A stretch of DNA of 64,000 nt, taken from contig NZ_FOSW01000008.1 of NCBI RefSeq assembly GCF_900114385.1, positions 179,674 to 243,673 on the forward strand. The letters run 5' to 3'. This DNA is from Geodermatophilus ruber. Its GTDB lineage: Bacteria; Actinomycetota; Actinomycetes; Mycobacteriales; Geodermatophilaceae. A model generated the notes under the pieces. That model saw nothing but the letters and a program-made list of their open reading frames with translations, was not told where the DNA came from and did no database searches. Numbering within the stretch: position 1 is the stretch's first letter; every line of letters starts with the position of its first letter. Below are positions 36,189 through 46,577 of this stretch, piece by piece. A program made the position numbers and the translations under genes.

Positions 36189-37291
36189 GTGACCGACCAG
36201 CCCGTCCTGGACCTGTCCGCCGACGTCCTGACCCTCACCCGGGCGCTGGTCGACACCCCCTCGGTGTCGGGGTCCGAGCGTGCGCTGGCCGACGCCGTCG
36301 AGACGGCGCTGCGCCGGCTGGGCGGCCTGGAGGTGGAGCGGGTCGGCGAGGCCGTCCTCGCCCGCACCAACCTCGGCCGGCCGACCCGCGTGGTGCTGGC
36401 CGGGCACCTGGACACCGTGCCGATCGCCGACAACCTGCCCAGCCGGCTGGAGGACGGCCGCCTCTACGGCTGCGGGACCAGCGACATGAAGGCCGGTGAC
36501 GCGGTGATGCTCCGGCTGGCCGGCCGGTTCGGCGTCCCGGGCGCGGAGCCGGCGCACGACCTCACGTTCGTCTTCTACGACAACGAGGAGGTCGAGGCCG
36601 TCAAGAACGGCCTCGGCCGGGTCGCCCGCGAGCGCCGCGGCTGGCTCTACGGCGACCTGGCGGTCCTGCTGGAGCCCACCGACGGAGAGATCGAGGGCGG
36701 CTGCCAGGGCACGCTGCGGGCGGTGCTCGAGGTGCCCGGCCGGCGCGCGCACAGCGCCCGGAGCTGGCTCGGGGAGAACGCGATCCACCGGGCCGCCGGC
36801 ATCCTCGACACCCTCGCCGGCTACCGGGCGCGCGAGGTGGAGATCGACGGCTGCGTCTACCGGGAGGGGCTCAACGCCGTCGGCATCGAGGGCGGGGTCG
36901 CCGGCAACGTGATCCCCGACTGCTGCCGGGTGACGGTCAACTTCCGCTACGCCCCTGACCGGGACGAGGACGCCGCGGAGGCGCACGTCCGCGAGGTCTT
37001 CGCCGACGCCGTGGCCGCCGGCGCCACGCTCACCGTCGTCGACAACGCCGGCGGCGCCCTGCCCGGCCTGTCCGAGCCGGCGGCCGCGGCGTTCGTCGCC
37101 GCCGTGGGCCGGCCGGCCCGGGCCAAGCTCGGGTGGACCGACGTCGCCCGGTTCGCTGCGTTCGGCATCCCGGCCGTCAACTACGGCCCCGGCGACCCGC
37201 AGCTGGCGCACACCCGCGAGGAGCACGTCGTCGTCGAGCGGCTGCAGCCGGCCGAGGACGCGCTCGTCGCCTACCTCTCCGGGAGCTCAGC

Positions 37292-37295
<4 letters not shown>
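36189..37295 (+). CDS. dapE: Succinyl-diaminopimelate desuccinylase
   Basis: The 368-residue metallopeptidase-fold enzyme removes succinate from N-succinyl-LL-diaminopimelate. Zinc ligands are in LAGHLDTVP (His about 80), [11 protein letters not shown] and YDNEEVEA; the dimerisation domain is in the middle, and [22 protein letters not shown] is near the end. GTG start at 36189. The stop overlaps the LOG-family gene by four bases. With dapC and dapD in this window, three steps of one pathway are represented. Confidence 0.93.
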
Positions 37296-38128
<833 letters not shown>

Positions 38129-38129
38129 C

Positions 38130-38507
38130 GTGCTCTCCTTCCTGGTCGTCGTCCTCAGCGTGCTGGTCGTCGGAGGGCTGCTCTTCCTCGGTGGCTCGCT
38201 GCTGCTCGGGCGCGGCGAGAGCGAGCCCCCGGCGGACCTGGACCGGTCACCGGTCGAGCTGCCCGACGACCGGCCGGTGACCGCCGACGACGTCCGCGGC
38301 CTGCGCATCTCGGTGACGGTCCGGGGTTACCGGATGACGGAGGTCGACTGGCTGCTCGAGCAGCTCGCGCAGACGATCGAGGACCGCGACGAGCAGATCG
38401 CCGCGCTGCGGGCCCGGGTGGCCGATGCCGGACCGGCGCCGCGCCAGGAGGCCCGGCCCGCCGACGGGACGCCACCCTGCGGGAAGGGAGCGCACGCCGA
38501 TGCCTGA
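38130..38507 (+). CDS. DivIVA-like domain membrane protein
   Basis: The 125-residue protein has one N-terminal membrane helix (MLSFLVVVLSVLVVGGLLFLGG) and a short DivIVA-like segment VRGYRMTEVDWLLEQLAQ near residues 65-82, which runs into a coiled coil. DivIVA/Wag31-like proteins mark curved membrane at poles and septa. This short form could help place other proteins but has no known specific job. GTG start one base after the LOG stop; its end overlaps the SRPBCC gene by eight bases. Confidence 0.75.
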   Translation: MLSFLVVVLSVLVVGGLLFLGGSLLLGRGESEPPADLDRSPVELPDDRPVTADDVRGLRISVTVRGYRMTEVDWLLEQLAQTIEDRDEQIAALRARVADAGPAPRQEARPADGTPPCGKGAHADA

Positions 38508-38958
38508 GCTGACCGAGACGATCGAGGTCCTCGCGCCCCCGGAACGGGTGTGGGCCGCGCTGACCGACTGGACGCGGCAGGGCGAGTGGATGCTGCTCAC
38601 CGACGTGGAGACCGTCGGCGGCCCGGCCACCGGCGTGGGCGGCCGGCTCGCCGCCCGCACCGGCCTGCCGTGGCGACGCGGCCGGCACCTCGGCGTCCTG
38701 GACACGATGGTGGTCACCGAGTGGGATCCGCCGCGGCGGGTCGTGATCCAGCACACCGGCCGCATCGTGCGCGGGCCGGGGATCTTCGAGATCGAGCCCC
38801 GCGGGGAGCGGTCCGCGCTGATCTGGACCGAGCGCCTCCACCTCCCGTTCGGGCTGCTCGGCCGGCTCGGCTGGGTGCTGGCGAAGCCGGTCGTGGTCGC
38901 CGGCATCCGGCGCTCGCTGCTGCGGTTCGCCGCGTTCGCCGAGTCCCACCCCGGCTGA
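38500..38958 (+). CDS. SRPBCC family protein (polyketide cyclase-like)
   Basis: The 152-residue protein has the START-like fold signs ETIEVLAPPERVWAALTDWTRQGEWM at the N-terminus and a closing helix. Such proteins bind hydrophobic ligands. Its ATG lies inside the preceding stop region, so it belongs to the dapE-LOG-DivIVA operon. The ligand is unknown. Confidence 0.8.
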   Translation: MPELTETIEVLAPPERVWAALTDWTRQGEWMLLTDVETVGGPATGVGGRLAARTGLPWRRGRHLGVLDTMVVTEWDPPRRVVIQHTGRIVRGPGIFEIEPRGERSALIWTERLHLPFGLLGRLGWVLAKPVVVAGIRRSLLRFAAFAESHPG

Positions 38959-39033
38959 GCCGGTCCGCTTCGCCCGCCGGGGCAGGTGCAGGATGTCGGC
39001 CGTGAGGCCGTGCAGCGTGCGCCGCGGGGGACG

Positions 39034-39939
39034 ATGAGCCGCCGGGGCTGGGCGCTGTTCCTCGCGATGTCGGTCATCTGGGGCGTCCCGTACCTGCTGA
39101 TCAAGGTGTCCGTCGAGGAGCTGTCCCCGGTGCTCGTCGTCTTCGGGCGCTGCGTGCTCGGCGCCGCCCTGCTGCTGCCCTGGGTGATCGCCCGCGGCTG
39201 GCTGCGCCCGGCGCTGCGGCACTGGCGGGCGCTGCTGCTGTTCACCGGGCTGGAGATGGCCGGCCCCTGGCTGCTGCTGTCCTACGCCGAGCAGTCGCTG
39301 TCCAGCTCGCTGACCGGCCTGCTCGTGGCCGCGGTGCCGTTCGTCGCGGCGCTGGCCGGGCGCCTGGTCGGCGAGGAGGACCGGCTCACCCCCGCGCGGC
39401 TGCTGGGCATGGGGCTCGGTGTCGTCGGGATCGCCCTGCTCCTCGGTCTGGACATCGAGGGCGCCCAGCTGCTGCCGATCGTCGCGGTGGGGCTGGTGAT
39501 CATCGGGTACGCCACCGGGCCGCTGGTCGTCAGCCGGGCGCTGCCGGAGGTTCCCGGGGCGGCGGCCAGCGCGATCGCGCTCACCGTCGCCTCGGTGGTC
39601 TACGCGCCCTTCGCCGTCCCCCGGCTGGACGAGGTGGGGGAGGCCTCCGCCGCCGCCCTGGTGTCGCTGGCCGCGCTCGGCGTGGTCTGCACCGCGCTGG
39701 CGATGGCGCTGTTCTTCGCGCTGATCCGCGAGGTCGGGCCGCAGCGGGCGCTGGTCATCACCTTCCTCAACCCGGCGGTGGCGGTGGTGCTCGGCGTGCT
39801 GCTGCTCGGTGAGTCGTTCACCCTGGGCCTCGCCGTCGGCCTGCCGCTGATCCTGCTCGGCTGCGTGCTCGCCACCCGGCGCAGCCCGGCCCGCACCCAC
39901 CGCTCCGAGCTGACCGACGTCGACGCCGCCGTGCCCTGA
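39034..39939 (+). CDS. EamA/DMT family transporter
   Basis: The 301-residue protein has ten hydrophobic helices in two EamA repeats (WALFLAMSVIWGVPYLLIKVSV at the start; ITFLNPAVAVVLGVLLLGESF in the second half). The family exports metabolites and amino acids or imports nucleotide sugars and others. ATG 39034 starts the first helix; an upstream in-frame ATG at 38986 would add 16 unrelated residues. Substrate unknown. Confidence 0.85.
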   Translation: MSRRGWALFLAMSVIWGVPYLLIKVSVEELSPVLVVFGRCVLGAALLLPWVIARGWLRPALRHWRALLLFTGLEMAGPWLLLSYAEQSLSSSLTGLLVAAVPFVAALAGRLVGEEDRLTPARLLGMGLGVVGIALLLGLDIEGAQLLPIVAVGLVIIGYATGPLVVSRALPEVPGAAASAIALTVASVVYAPFAVPRLDEVGEASAAALVSLAALGVVCTALAMALFFALIREVGPQRALVITFLNPAVAVVLGVLLLGESFTLGLAVGLPLILLGCVLATRRSPARTHRSELTDVDAAVP

Positions 39940-39983
39940 ACCGGCCCGCCCGGTGTCGGTGGGCCGGGCTAACGTGCTCCGCC

Positions 39984-40532
39984 GTGGACCGCGTCCGGTG
40001 TGCGTGGGGGAACAGCGCCCCCGAGTACGTCCCCTACCACGACGAGGAGTGGGGCACGCCGCTGCACGGCGACGACGCCCTGTTCGAGCGGCTCAGCCTG
40101 GAGGCCTTCCAGTCGGGGCTGTCCTGGATCACCATCCTGCGCAAGCGGCCCGCCTTCCGCACCGCCTTCGCCGGCTTCTCCATCGACGCGGTCGCGGAGT
40201 TCACCGAGGAGGACCAGGCGCGCCTGATGGCCGACCCGGGCATCGTGCGCAACCGCGCCAAGATCAGCGCCGCGGTGCGCAACGCCCGCGCCGCGCAGCA
40301 GCTCCCGGAGGGGCTCTCGGCGCTGCTGTGGTCCTTCGCGCCGGAGGGGCCGCGCCCCCGGCCGGCCACCCTCGCCGACGTCCCGGCGACGACTCCCGAG
40401 TCGGCCGCCATGGCCAAGGAGCTCAAGCGGCGCGGCTTCGTCTTCGTCGGCCCGACGACCGCCTACGCCCTCATGCAGGCCACCGGGATGGTCGACGACC
40501 ACGTCGCCGGCTGCTTCCGCGCGACCCCCTGA
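39984..40532 (+). CDS. tag: DNA-3-methyladenine glycosylase I
   Basis: The 182-residue enzyme removes 3-methyladenine from alkylated DNA. Family signatures are RCAWGNSAPEYVPYHDEEWGTPLH at the start, LSLEAFQSGLSWITILRKRPAFR near residues 37-58, the catalytic-region NRAKISAAVRNARA, and the C-terminal FVGPTTAYALMQATGMVDDH. Zinc-snap residues (Cys7, His20 and the late His/Cys) are visible. GTG start at 39984. Confidence 0.93.
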   Translation: MDRVRCAWGNSAPEYVPYHDEEWGTPLHGDDALFERLSLEAFQSGLSWITILRKRPAFRTAFAGFSIDAVAEFTEEDQARLMADPGIVRNRAKISAAVRNARAAQQLPEGLSALLWSFAPEGPRPRPATLADVPATTPESAAMAKELKRRGFVFVGPTTAYALMQATGMVDDHVAGCFRATP

Positions 40533-40652
40533 CGGCGCCTCGGCTTGGACCTGAGCCGCGGATACGGGATCATGAGGTGCGAGGATTCTTGATCGACGAC
40601 AAGCCACACCGCAGTCGACCGGGCGGCGGGTGGCCGGGCGAAGGAGGCACGC

Positions 40653-40820
40653 ATGGCGGCCATGAAGCCGCGCACGGGTGAAGGTCCCCTGGAGGTCACC
40701 AAGGAGGGGCGCGGCCTCGTCATGCGCGTACCGCTCGAAGGTGGCGGCCGCCTGGTCGTCGAGCTGTCGCCCGACGAGGCCGCGGCGCTGTCGGAGGCAC
40801 TGAAGGGCGCGACCAGCTGA
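40653..40820 (+). CDS. DUF3117 protein
   Basis: A 55-residue protein starts at ATG 40653 with AAGGAGG at a proper distance. It reads MAAMKPRTGEGPLEVTKEGR and ends ELSPDEAAALSEALKGATS. This is the highly conserved actinobacterial DUF3117 family (Rv1211 in M. tuberculosis). The function is unknown. It lies downstream of tag with a 120-base gap that probably has its own promoter. Confidence 0.9.
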   Translation: MAAMKPRTGEGPLEVTKEGRGLVMRVPLEGGGRLVVELSPDEAAALSEALKGATS

Positions 40821-40891
40821 ACATCCCCGCGAGTCTGCCCCCGGGCAGCCCCGCTCAGGGCGACGCGGCCCCGGCCGCCGGCAGCACGCCG

Positions 40892-42424
40892 GTGACCGGG
40901 GCCGCGCCGTTGCCGCGGGTCGAGGTCCTGACCACCCTCCCGGAGCTCGGCGAGGACGACGTCCTGGCCGTACCGGTCGGTGCGGGCGGTGCCCTGCCCG
41001 GCTGGGCCACCGGCGCCGGTGCGCCGGTCGACGCCGAGCTGCTGGCCGGCGCGCTGCGCGACACGGGCAATACCGGCAAGCCCGGCGCGATCACCAACCT
41101 GCCGGTTCCCGGCCGCCGGCCGCGCAGCCTGGTCGCCGTCGGCACCGGCGACGGGACCGTGCCGGACCTGCGCAGCTACGTCGGGGTCGCCGTGCGCCGC
41201 GCCCAGACCCTCGCCGAGCACGGCGCCCGCCGCCTGGTGCTGCCGGTCGACGGCCCGGCAGCGCCCGCCGGCGCCGACGAGGTGCGGGCCGCCGTCGAGG
41301 CCGCCCTGCTGGCCGGCTACCGCTTCCGCGAGACCTCGCGGCGGCAGCCCCCGCGACTGGCCACCGTCACGATCGTCGCCGCCGACGGCGCCGACCCGGC
41401 CGTCGCCGCGGCCGCCCGCGCGGGCGAGGCGGCCGGCGAGGCCGTCACCTGGGCCCGCGACCTGATCAACACGCCCAGCAACACGAAGACCCCCGCCTGG
41501 CTGGCCGAGCAGGCGGTGGCACGCCTGGCGGATCGGCCGCACGTGACCGTCAGCGTGCTGGAGCCCGACGCGCTGGCCGAGGGCGGCTTCGGCGGCGTGC
41601 TGGCCGTCGGCGGCGGCTCGGCGAGTCCGCCCCGCGTGATCGTGGCCAGCTACCGCCCGCCGGGCGCCCGCCCCGGCCACCCGGTCCTGGTCGGCAAGGG
41701 CATCACCTTCGACACCGGCGGGCTCTCCATCAAGCCCACCGCCGGCATGCGCGAGATGAAGACCGACATGGCCGGCGGCGCCGCCGTGCTGGCCGCCCTC
41801 GACGCCGCGTCCCGGCTGGCGCTCCCGGTCGCGGTGACCGCCGTCGTCCCGGCCGCGGAGAACGCCGTGTCCGGGTCCTCCTACCGGCCTGCCGACGTCG
41901 TCCGGCACGTCGGCGGGCGGACGACGGAGGTGCTCAACACCGACGCCGAGGGGCGGATGGTGCTCGCCGACGGGCTGGCCCACGCCCGGCTGTCGCTCGG
42001 CGCCACCGTGCTGGTCGACGTGGCGACGCTGACCGGGGCGATGAAGGTCGCCCTCGGCACCCGCACCGCCGGCCTCTACGCCACCACCGACGGGCTGGCC
42101 GACGCGCTGCGCACCGCCGCGGCGCACGCCGGGGAGCCGGTGTGGCGGATGCCGCTGGCCGAGGAGTACGCGGACCTGCTGGAGAGCGCCGTCGCCGACG
42201 CCAACAACGCGCCCGGCAACCCGGGCGGGACGACGGCCACGCTGTTCCTCAAGCCGTTCGCCGGGGACCTGCCGTGGGCGCACCTCGACGTGGCCGGGCC
42301 GGCGCGGGCCGGCGCGGACGACGCCGAGATCGTCAAGGGCGGCACCGGCTTCGGCGCCCGCATCCTGCTGCGCTGGCTAGAGGCCGGGGCGCCGGTCCAC
42401 CCCGTGCCGCCGGTCGTCGGCTGA
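40892..42424 (+). CDS. pepA: Leucyl aminopeptidase (M17)
   Basis: The 510-residue metallopeptidase cuts N-terminal amino acids from peptides. The catalytic domain holds VGKGITFDTGGLSIKPTAGM near residue 268 and the metal-binding signature NTDAEGRMVLADGLA near residue 350; the N-terminal domain is the usual macro-like fold. GTG at 40892 is the first start in frame. Its TGA stop shares a base with the ATG of the next gene, a strong coupling to an uncharacterised protein. Confidence 0.92.
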   Translation: MTGAAPLPRVEVLTTLPELGEDDVLAVPVGAGGALPGWATGAGAPVDAELLAGALRDTGNTGKPGAITNLPVPGRRPRSLVAVGTGDGTVPDLRSYVGVAVRRAQTLAEHGARRLVLPVDGPAAPAGADEVRAAVEAALLAGYRFRETSRRQPPRLATVTIVAADGADPAVAAAARAGEAAGEAVTWARDLINTPSNTKTPAWLAEQAVARLADRPHVTVSVLEPDALAEGGFGGVLAVGGGSASPPRVIVASYRPPGARPGHPVLVGKGITFDTGGLSIKPTAGMREMKTDMAGGAAVLAALDAASRLALPVAVTAVVPAAENAVSGSSYRPADVVRHVGGRTTEVLNTDAEGRMVLADGLAHARLSLGATVLVDVATLTGAMKVALGTRTAGLYATTDGLADALRTAAAHAGEPVWRMPLAEEYADLLESAVADANNAPGNPGGTTATLFLKPFAGDLPWAHLDVAGPARAGADDAEIVKGGTGFGARILLRWLEAGAPVHPVPPVVG

Positions 42425-43896
42425 TGGATGACACCGGCGTCGTCTTCCCGGCCGGGCCCGACGGGCGGCGCAGCACCGCCACGCTCGGTCGCGCGGTCGT
42501 CGCCGACGCGCTGCGCCCGGTCGACCCACCGGGGGCGCGCGCCGCGGAGCAGGAGACCAACTGGCGGGCCGGGTACCTGACCCATTTCCGCCGGCTGGTC
42601 GAGGCGGGGCTGGAGTCCCGGGAGGACGCCCTGGCCATCGCCGGGGCGGGGCTGGCCTCGCTGCACGCGCGCATGCGGGTGGCCGGGCCGGCCGGCGAGA
42701 CGGGCCTGGGCGCGCTCGCCACCGCACCGCCCGGGCGGCCCCTGGCGACGGCCGAGGTGACGGGCACCGGCGAGCCGGAGCGGGAGCTGTCGCTGCCGTT
42801 CCACGGCGGACGGCTGCGCGGTGACGCGCTGCAGCGCAGGCTCGACGCCTGGGTCGAGGCCGGGGTGGTCGAGCCGTCCTGCGCCGAGGCGGTGCGCACC
42901 GTGGCCGCCCACCCGGAGTGGCTCTCGCTGCCCGGCACGACCGTGGTCGTCCTGGGAGCCGGCGCCGAGATGGGGCCGCTGACCGCGCTGCTGCGCTGGG
43001 GAGCCCGGGTCGCCGGCGTCGACCTGCCGCGGGCGGCGCTGTGGGAGCGGGTGTTCGACACCGCCCGGCGCGGAGCCGGCACGCTGCTGCTGCCGGTGAC
43101 CGGCGACAGCGCGGAGGACCCGGGGAAGGCCGACCCGGCCCGCGCCGGGGCGGACCTGATCGCCGAGGTCCCCGCCGTCGCCGACTGGGCGGCCGGGCTG
43201 CCGGGCCGGGCCGTGCTCGGCAACTACGTCTACGCCGACGGCGCCACCAACGTGCGGGTCTCGATGGCCGTCGACGCGCTCACCCTGCGGCTGGCCGAGG
43301 CCCGGCCCGACCTCGCGCTGGCCTTCCTCGCCACGCCGACCGACGTCTTCGCCGTCCCGGCCGCCGCGGTCGAGCGCTCCGCCCGCGCCTACGCAGACCG
43401 CTCCCGGGCGGCCAAGCTCCTCGGCCGGCCGCTGCGCACCCTGTCGGCCGGCCGGCTGCTGCGGCGCGCCTACGTCCCGGGGAGCGACCCGGGCATCGCC
43501 GACAGCCTGGTGGCGCAGCAGGGCCCGAACTACGCCCTGGCCAAACGGCTGCAACGGTGGCGGGCGACCGTGGCCCGGGCGGCCGGGGGCACCGTCTCGA
43601 TGAACGTCGCCCCGCCGACGCGCACCCGGTCGGTGGTGAAGAACAGGGCGCTGGCGGCGGCCTACGCCGGTGCCCACCGGTTCGGTGTCGAGGTGTTCGA
43701 GCCGGCCACCTCCAACGTGCTCATGGCGGCGATGCTCGTCCACGACCTGCACACCGGCGGCGGTCCGGCGCAGCAGCACCCGTGGCAGGAGGAGGCGCAC
43801 GCGGCGGCCCACGGCGGGCTGTGGCGCAGCGCGTACGCACCGCGCAGCGCCCTGGGCCTGGCGGCGCTGCTCGGCCTCGGCGCCGCCCGCGGCTGA
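42424..43896 (+). CDS. Uncharacterised Rossmann-like protein coupled to pepA
   Basis: The 490-residue protein is not assigned to a family with known function. A Rossmann-like nucleotide-binding segment TTVVVLGAGAEMGPLTALLRWG lies near residues 177-198. Downstream it has ADGATNVRVSMAVDALTLRLAE and a conserved-looking IADSLVAQQGPNYALAKRLQRWR. No membrane segment or signal. The TGATG overlap with pepA implies joint expression. It could be an NAD(P)-dependent enzyme, but catalytic residues cannot be named. Confidence 0.75.
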   Translation: MDDTGVVFPAGPDGRRSTATLGRAVVADALRPVDPPGARAAEQETNWRAGYLTHFRRLVEAGLESREDALAIAGAGLASLHARMRVAGPAGETGLGALATAPPGRPLATAEVTGTGEPERELSLPFHGGRLRGDALQRRLDAWVEAGVVEPSCAEAVRTVAAHPEWLSLPGTTVVVLGAGAEMGPLTALLRWGARVAGVDLPRAALWERVFDTARRGAGTLLLPVTGDSAEDPGKADPARAGADLIAEVPAVADWAAGLPGRAVLGNYVYADGATNVRVSMAVDALTLRLAEARPDLALAFLATPTDVFAVPAAAVERSARAYADRSRAAKLLGRPLRTLSAGRLLRRAYVPGSDPGIADSLVAQQGPNYALAKRLQRWRATVARAAGGTVSMNVAPPTRTRSVVKNRALAAAYAGAHRFGVEVFEPATSNVLMAAMLVHDLHTGGGPAQQHPWQEEAHAAAHGGLWRSAYAPRSALGLAALLGLGAARG

Positions 43897-43915
43897 CGAC
43901 GTCCGCCGGAGGGCG

Positions 43916-45418
43916 TCACGCCGGGCCGATCATCCCTGCGGCGATCTCGGCCGACAGGGCGACCAGCGGCAGCCCGCCGCCGGGGTGCGCGGAGCCGCCC
44001 ACCAGGAACAGGCCCGGCACCGGCCCGGCGTTTCCCGGGCGCAGGAACGCCGCGCGGGTGCCGTTGCTCGACGTCCCGTAGATGGACCCGCCGACGCTGC
44101 GGGTGTCCCGCTCGAGGTCGGCCGGCGTCCGGACCACGCACCAGCGCAGCCGGTCCCGGACGTCGAGTCCCCGGCGGGCCAGGGTGTCGAGGACCTGCGC
44201 CGCGTACCGGTCGGCCAGCCCGGGGGTGTCCCAGTCGACGCCGCGGCCGGGGTCGTGCCGGGGGGCGTTGACCAGCACGAACCACGATTCGCTGTCGGGG
44301 TCCGGGCGGGTCGCAGGGTCGTCGGGGGAGCTGATGTACACCGTCGGGTCGGGGGCCGGCTGCGGTGCCCCGCGGAAGCGGCCGACGCCGAAGACCGCGT
44401 CGAACTCGGCGTCGTAGTCCTCCGGGAACAGCACGGTGTGGTGCGCCCACCCGGCGGTGCGCCCGCACAGGGCCAGCAGCAGCACGAAGCCCGACAGCGA
44501 CGGCGTGCTGCGGGCCAGGTGACGGCGGACCCGCCGGGTGGCCCGGTGCGGAGGCAGCAGGCCCGCGTACAGGCCCGCGGCGTCGGCACCGCAGACGACG
44601 ACGTCGGCCCGCAGCTCCTCCCCGCCGGCCAGCCGCACCCCGGCCACCCGGCCGCCCTCGACCAGCACCCGCTCCACGGCGGATCCGGTGCGGATCCGGG
44701 CACCGCGGTCGGCGGCCCGCTCGGCCACCGCCTCGGCCAGCCGGCGCAGCCCGCCGCGCACGTACCAGGAGCCGAACGCCTGCTCGACGTAGGCAACGGT
44801 GGCCAGCACCGCCGGAGCCCGCCGCGGATCCGACCCGGAGTAGGTGGCGTAGCGGTCGAGCAGGGTGCGCAGGTGGGGGTGCTGCAGGTGCGCCCGGGCC
44901 AGGCCGCGCAGGGTGCGCCACGGCGCGACGGTCGCCACGTCGGAGCCGCTGCGGGCCAGCCGGGCCAGGGTCGCCGCACCGGCCAGTGGCGAGCGGAGGA
45001 ACGGCTGCTCGGTGATCCGCCACATCGCCGCCGCGCGTGCCATCAGCGCCGCCCACTGCGCTCCGGTACCGGGGCCGAGGGCGGTGTCGATCGCGGCGGG
45101 CACCTCGACGGACGACCCGGGCAGCACCAGCGGCGTGCCGTCGGCGAACCGGTAGGCGACCGCGGGATCGACCCGGACCAGCTCGACGGCGTCCTCCAGC
45201 GGTCCGCCGGTCGCGGCGAACAGGTCGCGGTACACCTGCGGCAGGGTCACCAGGCTCGGGCCGGTGTCGAAGCCGTGCCCGCCCCGCGCGAACCAGCCGA
45301 GCTTGCCGCCGACCTCCGGGGCCTGCTCCAGCACGGTGACGGCGTGCCCGAGCGCGGCCAGCCGGGCCGCGGCCGCGAGCCCTCCGAGGCCGGTGCCGAT
45401 CACCGCCACCCGCGCCAC
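43916..45418 (-). CDS. CrtI-family phytoene desaturase-like FAD oxidoreductase
   Basis: The 500-residue enzyme has the FAD-binding opening VAVIGTGLGGLAAAARLAALGH and VLEQAPEVGGKLGWF, a middle GSWYVRGGLRRLAEAVAE motif, and the CrtI-type end GLFLVGGSAHPGGGLPLV. CrtI-like enzymes desaturate, isomerise or oxidise carotenoids. No phytoene synthase is nearby, so it may act late in carotenoid synthesis or on another polyene. It converges on the Rossmann-like gene with a 19-base gap. Confidence 0.88.
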   Translation of the reverse strand: MARVAVIGTGLGGLAAAARLAALGHAVTVLEQAPEVGGKLGWFARGGHGFDTGPSLVTLPQVYRDLFAATGGPLEDAVELVRVDPAVAYRFADGTPLVLPGSSVEVPAAIDTALGPGTGAQWAALMARAAAMWRITEQPFLRSPLAGAATLARLARSGSDVATVAPWRTLRGLARAHLQHPHLRTLLDRYATYSGSDPRRAPAVLATVAYVEQAFGSWYVRGGLRRLAEAVAERAADRGARIRTGSAVERVLVEGGRVAGVRLAGGEELRADVVVCGADAAGLYAGLLPPHRATRRVRRHLARSTPSLSGFVLLLALCGRTAGWAHHTVLFPEDYDAEFDAVFGVGRFRGAPQPAPDPTVYISSPDDPATRPDPDSESWFVLVNAPRHDPGRGVDWDTPGLADRYAAQVLDTLARRGLDVRDRLRWCVVRTPADLERDTRSVGGSIYGTSSNGTRAAFLRPGNAGPVPGLFLVGGSAHPGGGLPLVALSAEIAAGMIGPA

Positions 45419-45545
45419 GCCGTCACCGTAGCCGCACCCCGGAACGGCCTTCGTGGCCTCGAGTCACCTGGGCCGCGTCGTCCGTGGTCGGCGGGGCGCA
45501 CGCGGCCACCGGCCAGACCGGCTGACCTGCCGCCGTCCGGGTCGC

Positions 45546-46577
45546 TCAGCGCAGGTCGGTGCCCCGCTCGGAGAGGAAGGGCAGCGGGTCGGTGTGGACG
45601 CCGTCCACCAGGACCTCGAAGTGCAGGTGGCACCCGGTCGAGTCGCCCTTCGTGCCGACCCGGGCGATCTGCTGGCCGGCCACCACCTGCTGCCCGACGA
45701 CCACGAGCAGGTCGTCGTCCTCCATGTGCGCGTACCGGGTGACGACCCCTCCGCCGTGGTCGACGACGACGAGGTTGCCGTAGCCGGACGCGGCCCCCGC
45801 CCGCACCACGACCCCGGCGGAGGCGGCCACGATGGGCGCGTCGCAGCCGGCGCCGAAGTCCAGGCCGGCGTGCATCTGGGCACCGCCCCCGGTCGGGTCA
45901 CCGCGGGTGCCGAAGCCGCTGGTGAGCCGGCCGGAGACGGGCGAGGTCCAGGGGCCGGCCGTGGTGCGCAGGATCGGCGCGGCCCCGGTGCAGGGCAGGT
46001 GGCCGGTGCCCGGCGCGAGCTGCTCCACCGCCGCCCCCGACAGCGCGCCGGCCACCTCGAGCGCGGCGTCCCACCAGCGCGCGTAGTGATAGGGGTCGGC
46101 GTTGTGCTGCGTGCGGTGCGCCGCGATCGTCGGCGGCAGCGTCTGCCAGCCCGGCACCTCGAGCAGCGCGCGGAAGAAGTTGGTGGCCGACACCGTGGGG
46201 TCCATGCGGTCGCCGTAGCTGCCCCAGGCCCCGTTGTCACGCTGCTGGAACAGCCCGCGGCTGTCCGGGCCGACGGCGTCGCCGCGGTCGAGGACGGTGA
46301 GCGAGGACTCGCCCATCGCGGTCATCACCCCGATGACCTGGCCGCGCGCGTCCACCCCCAGGGCCTCGCCGGCCTGGAGGATCAGCGCGGCGTTGACCAG
46401 CTGCTCTCCGGACCACCCGGCGACCGGACCGGCCGGCACGCCGCTGACGGTGACCGACGTGCCGACGGGGTCACAGGCGCCCGCCTGCGGGTTCTCGTCG
46501 AGGGCCAGGGTCGCCGTGATGAGCCCGCCGGCCACGACGACAGGGACCAGCACCGCGGCCACCGTGGTGCGCTTCAC
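45546..46577 (-). CDS. Two-domain cell-wall hydrolase: lysozyme-like domain plus M23 endopeptidase
   Basis: The 343-residue protein has a signal or anchor helix (residues 5-26). A lytic-transglycosylase-like domain follows (IGVMTAMGESSLTVLDRGD with the Glu, then SRGLFQQRDNGAWGS, region 55-180). Last comes an M23 LytM domain (MHAGLDFGAGCDAPIVAASAG near residue 240, and the metal-binding HLHFEVLVDG near residue 315). It should cut both glycan and peptide bonds of peptidoglycan. It is coupled by four bases to the lipoprotein gene upstream and diverges from the VirB-like genes. A VirB1-like role, opening the wall for a secretion channel, is inferred. Confidence 0.85.
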   Translation of the reverse strand: MKRTTVAAVLVPVVVAGGLITATLALDENPQAGACDPVGTSVTVSGVPAGPVAGWSGEQLVNAALILQAGEALGVDARGQVIGVMTAMGESSLTVLDRGDAVGPDSRGLFQQRDNGAWGSYGDRMDPTVSATNFFRALLEVPGWQTLPPTIAAHRTQHNADPYHYARWWDAALEVAGALSGAAVEQLAPGTGHLPCTGAAPILRTTAGPWTSPVSGRLTSGFGTRGDPTGGGAQMHAGLDFGAGCDAPIVAASAGVVVRAGAASGYGNLVVVDHGGGVVTRYAHMEDDDLLVVVGQQVVAGQQIARVGTKGDSTGCHLHFEVLVDGVHTDPLPFLSERGTDLR

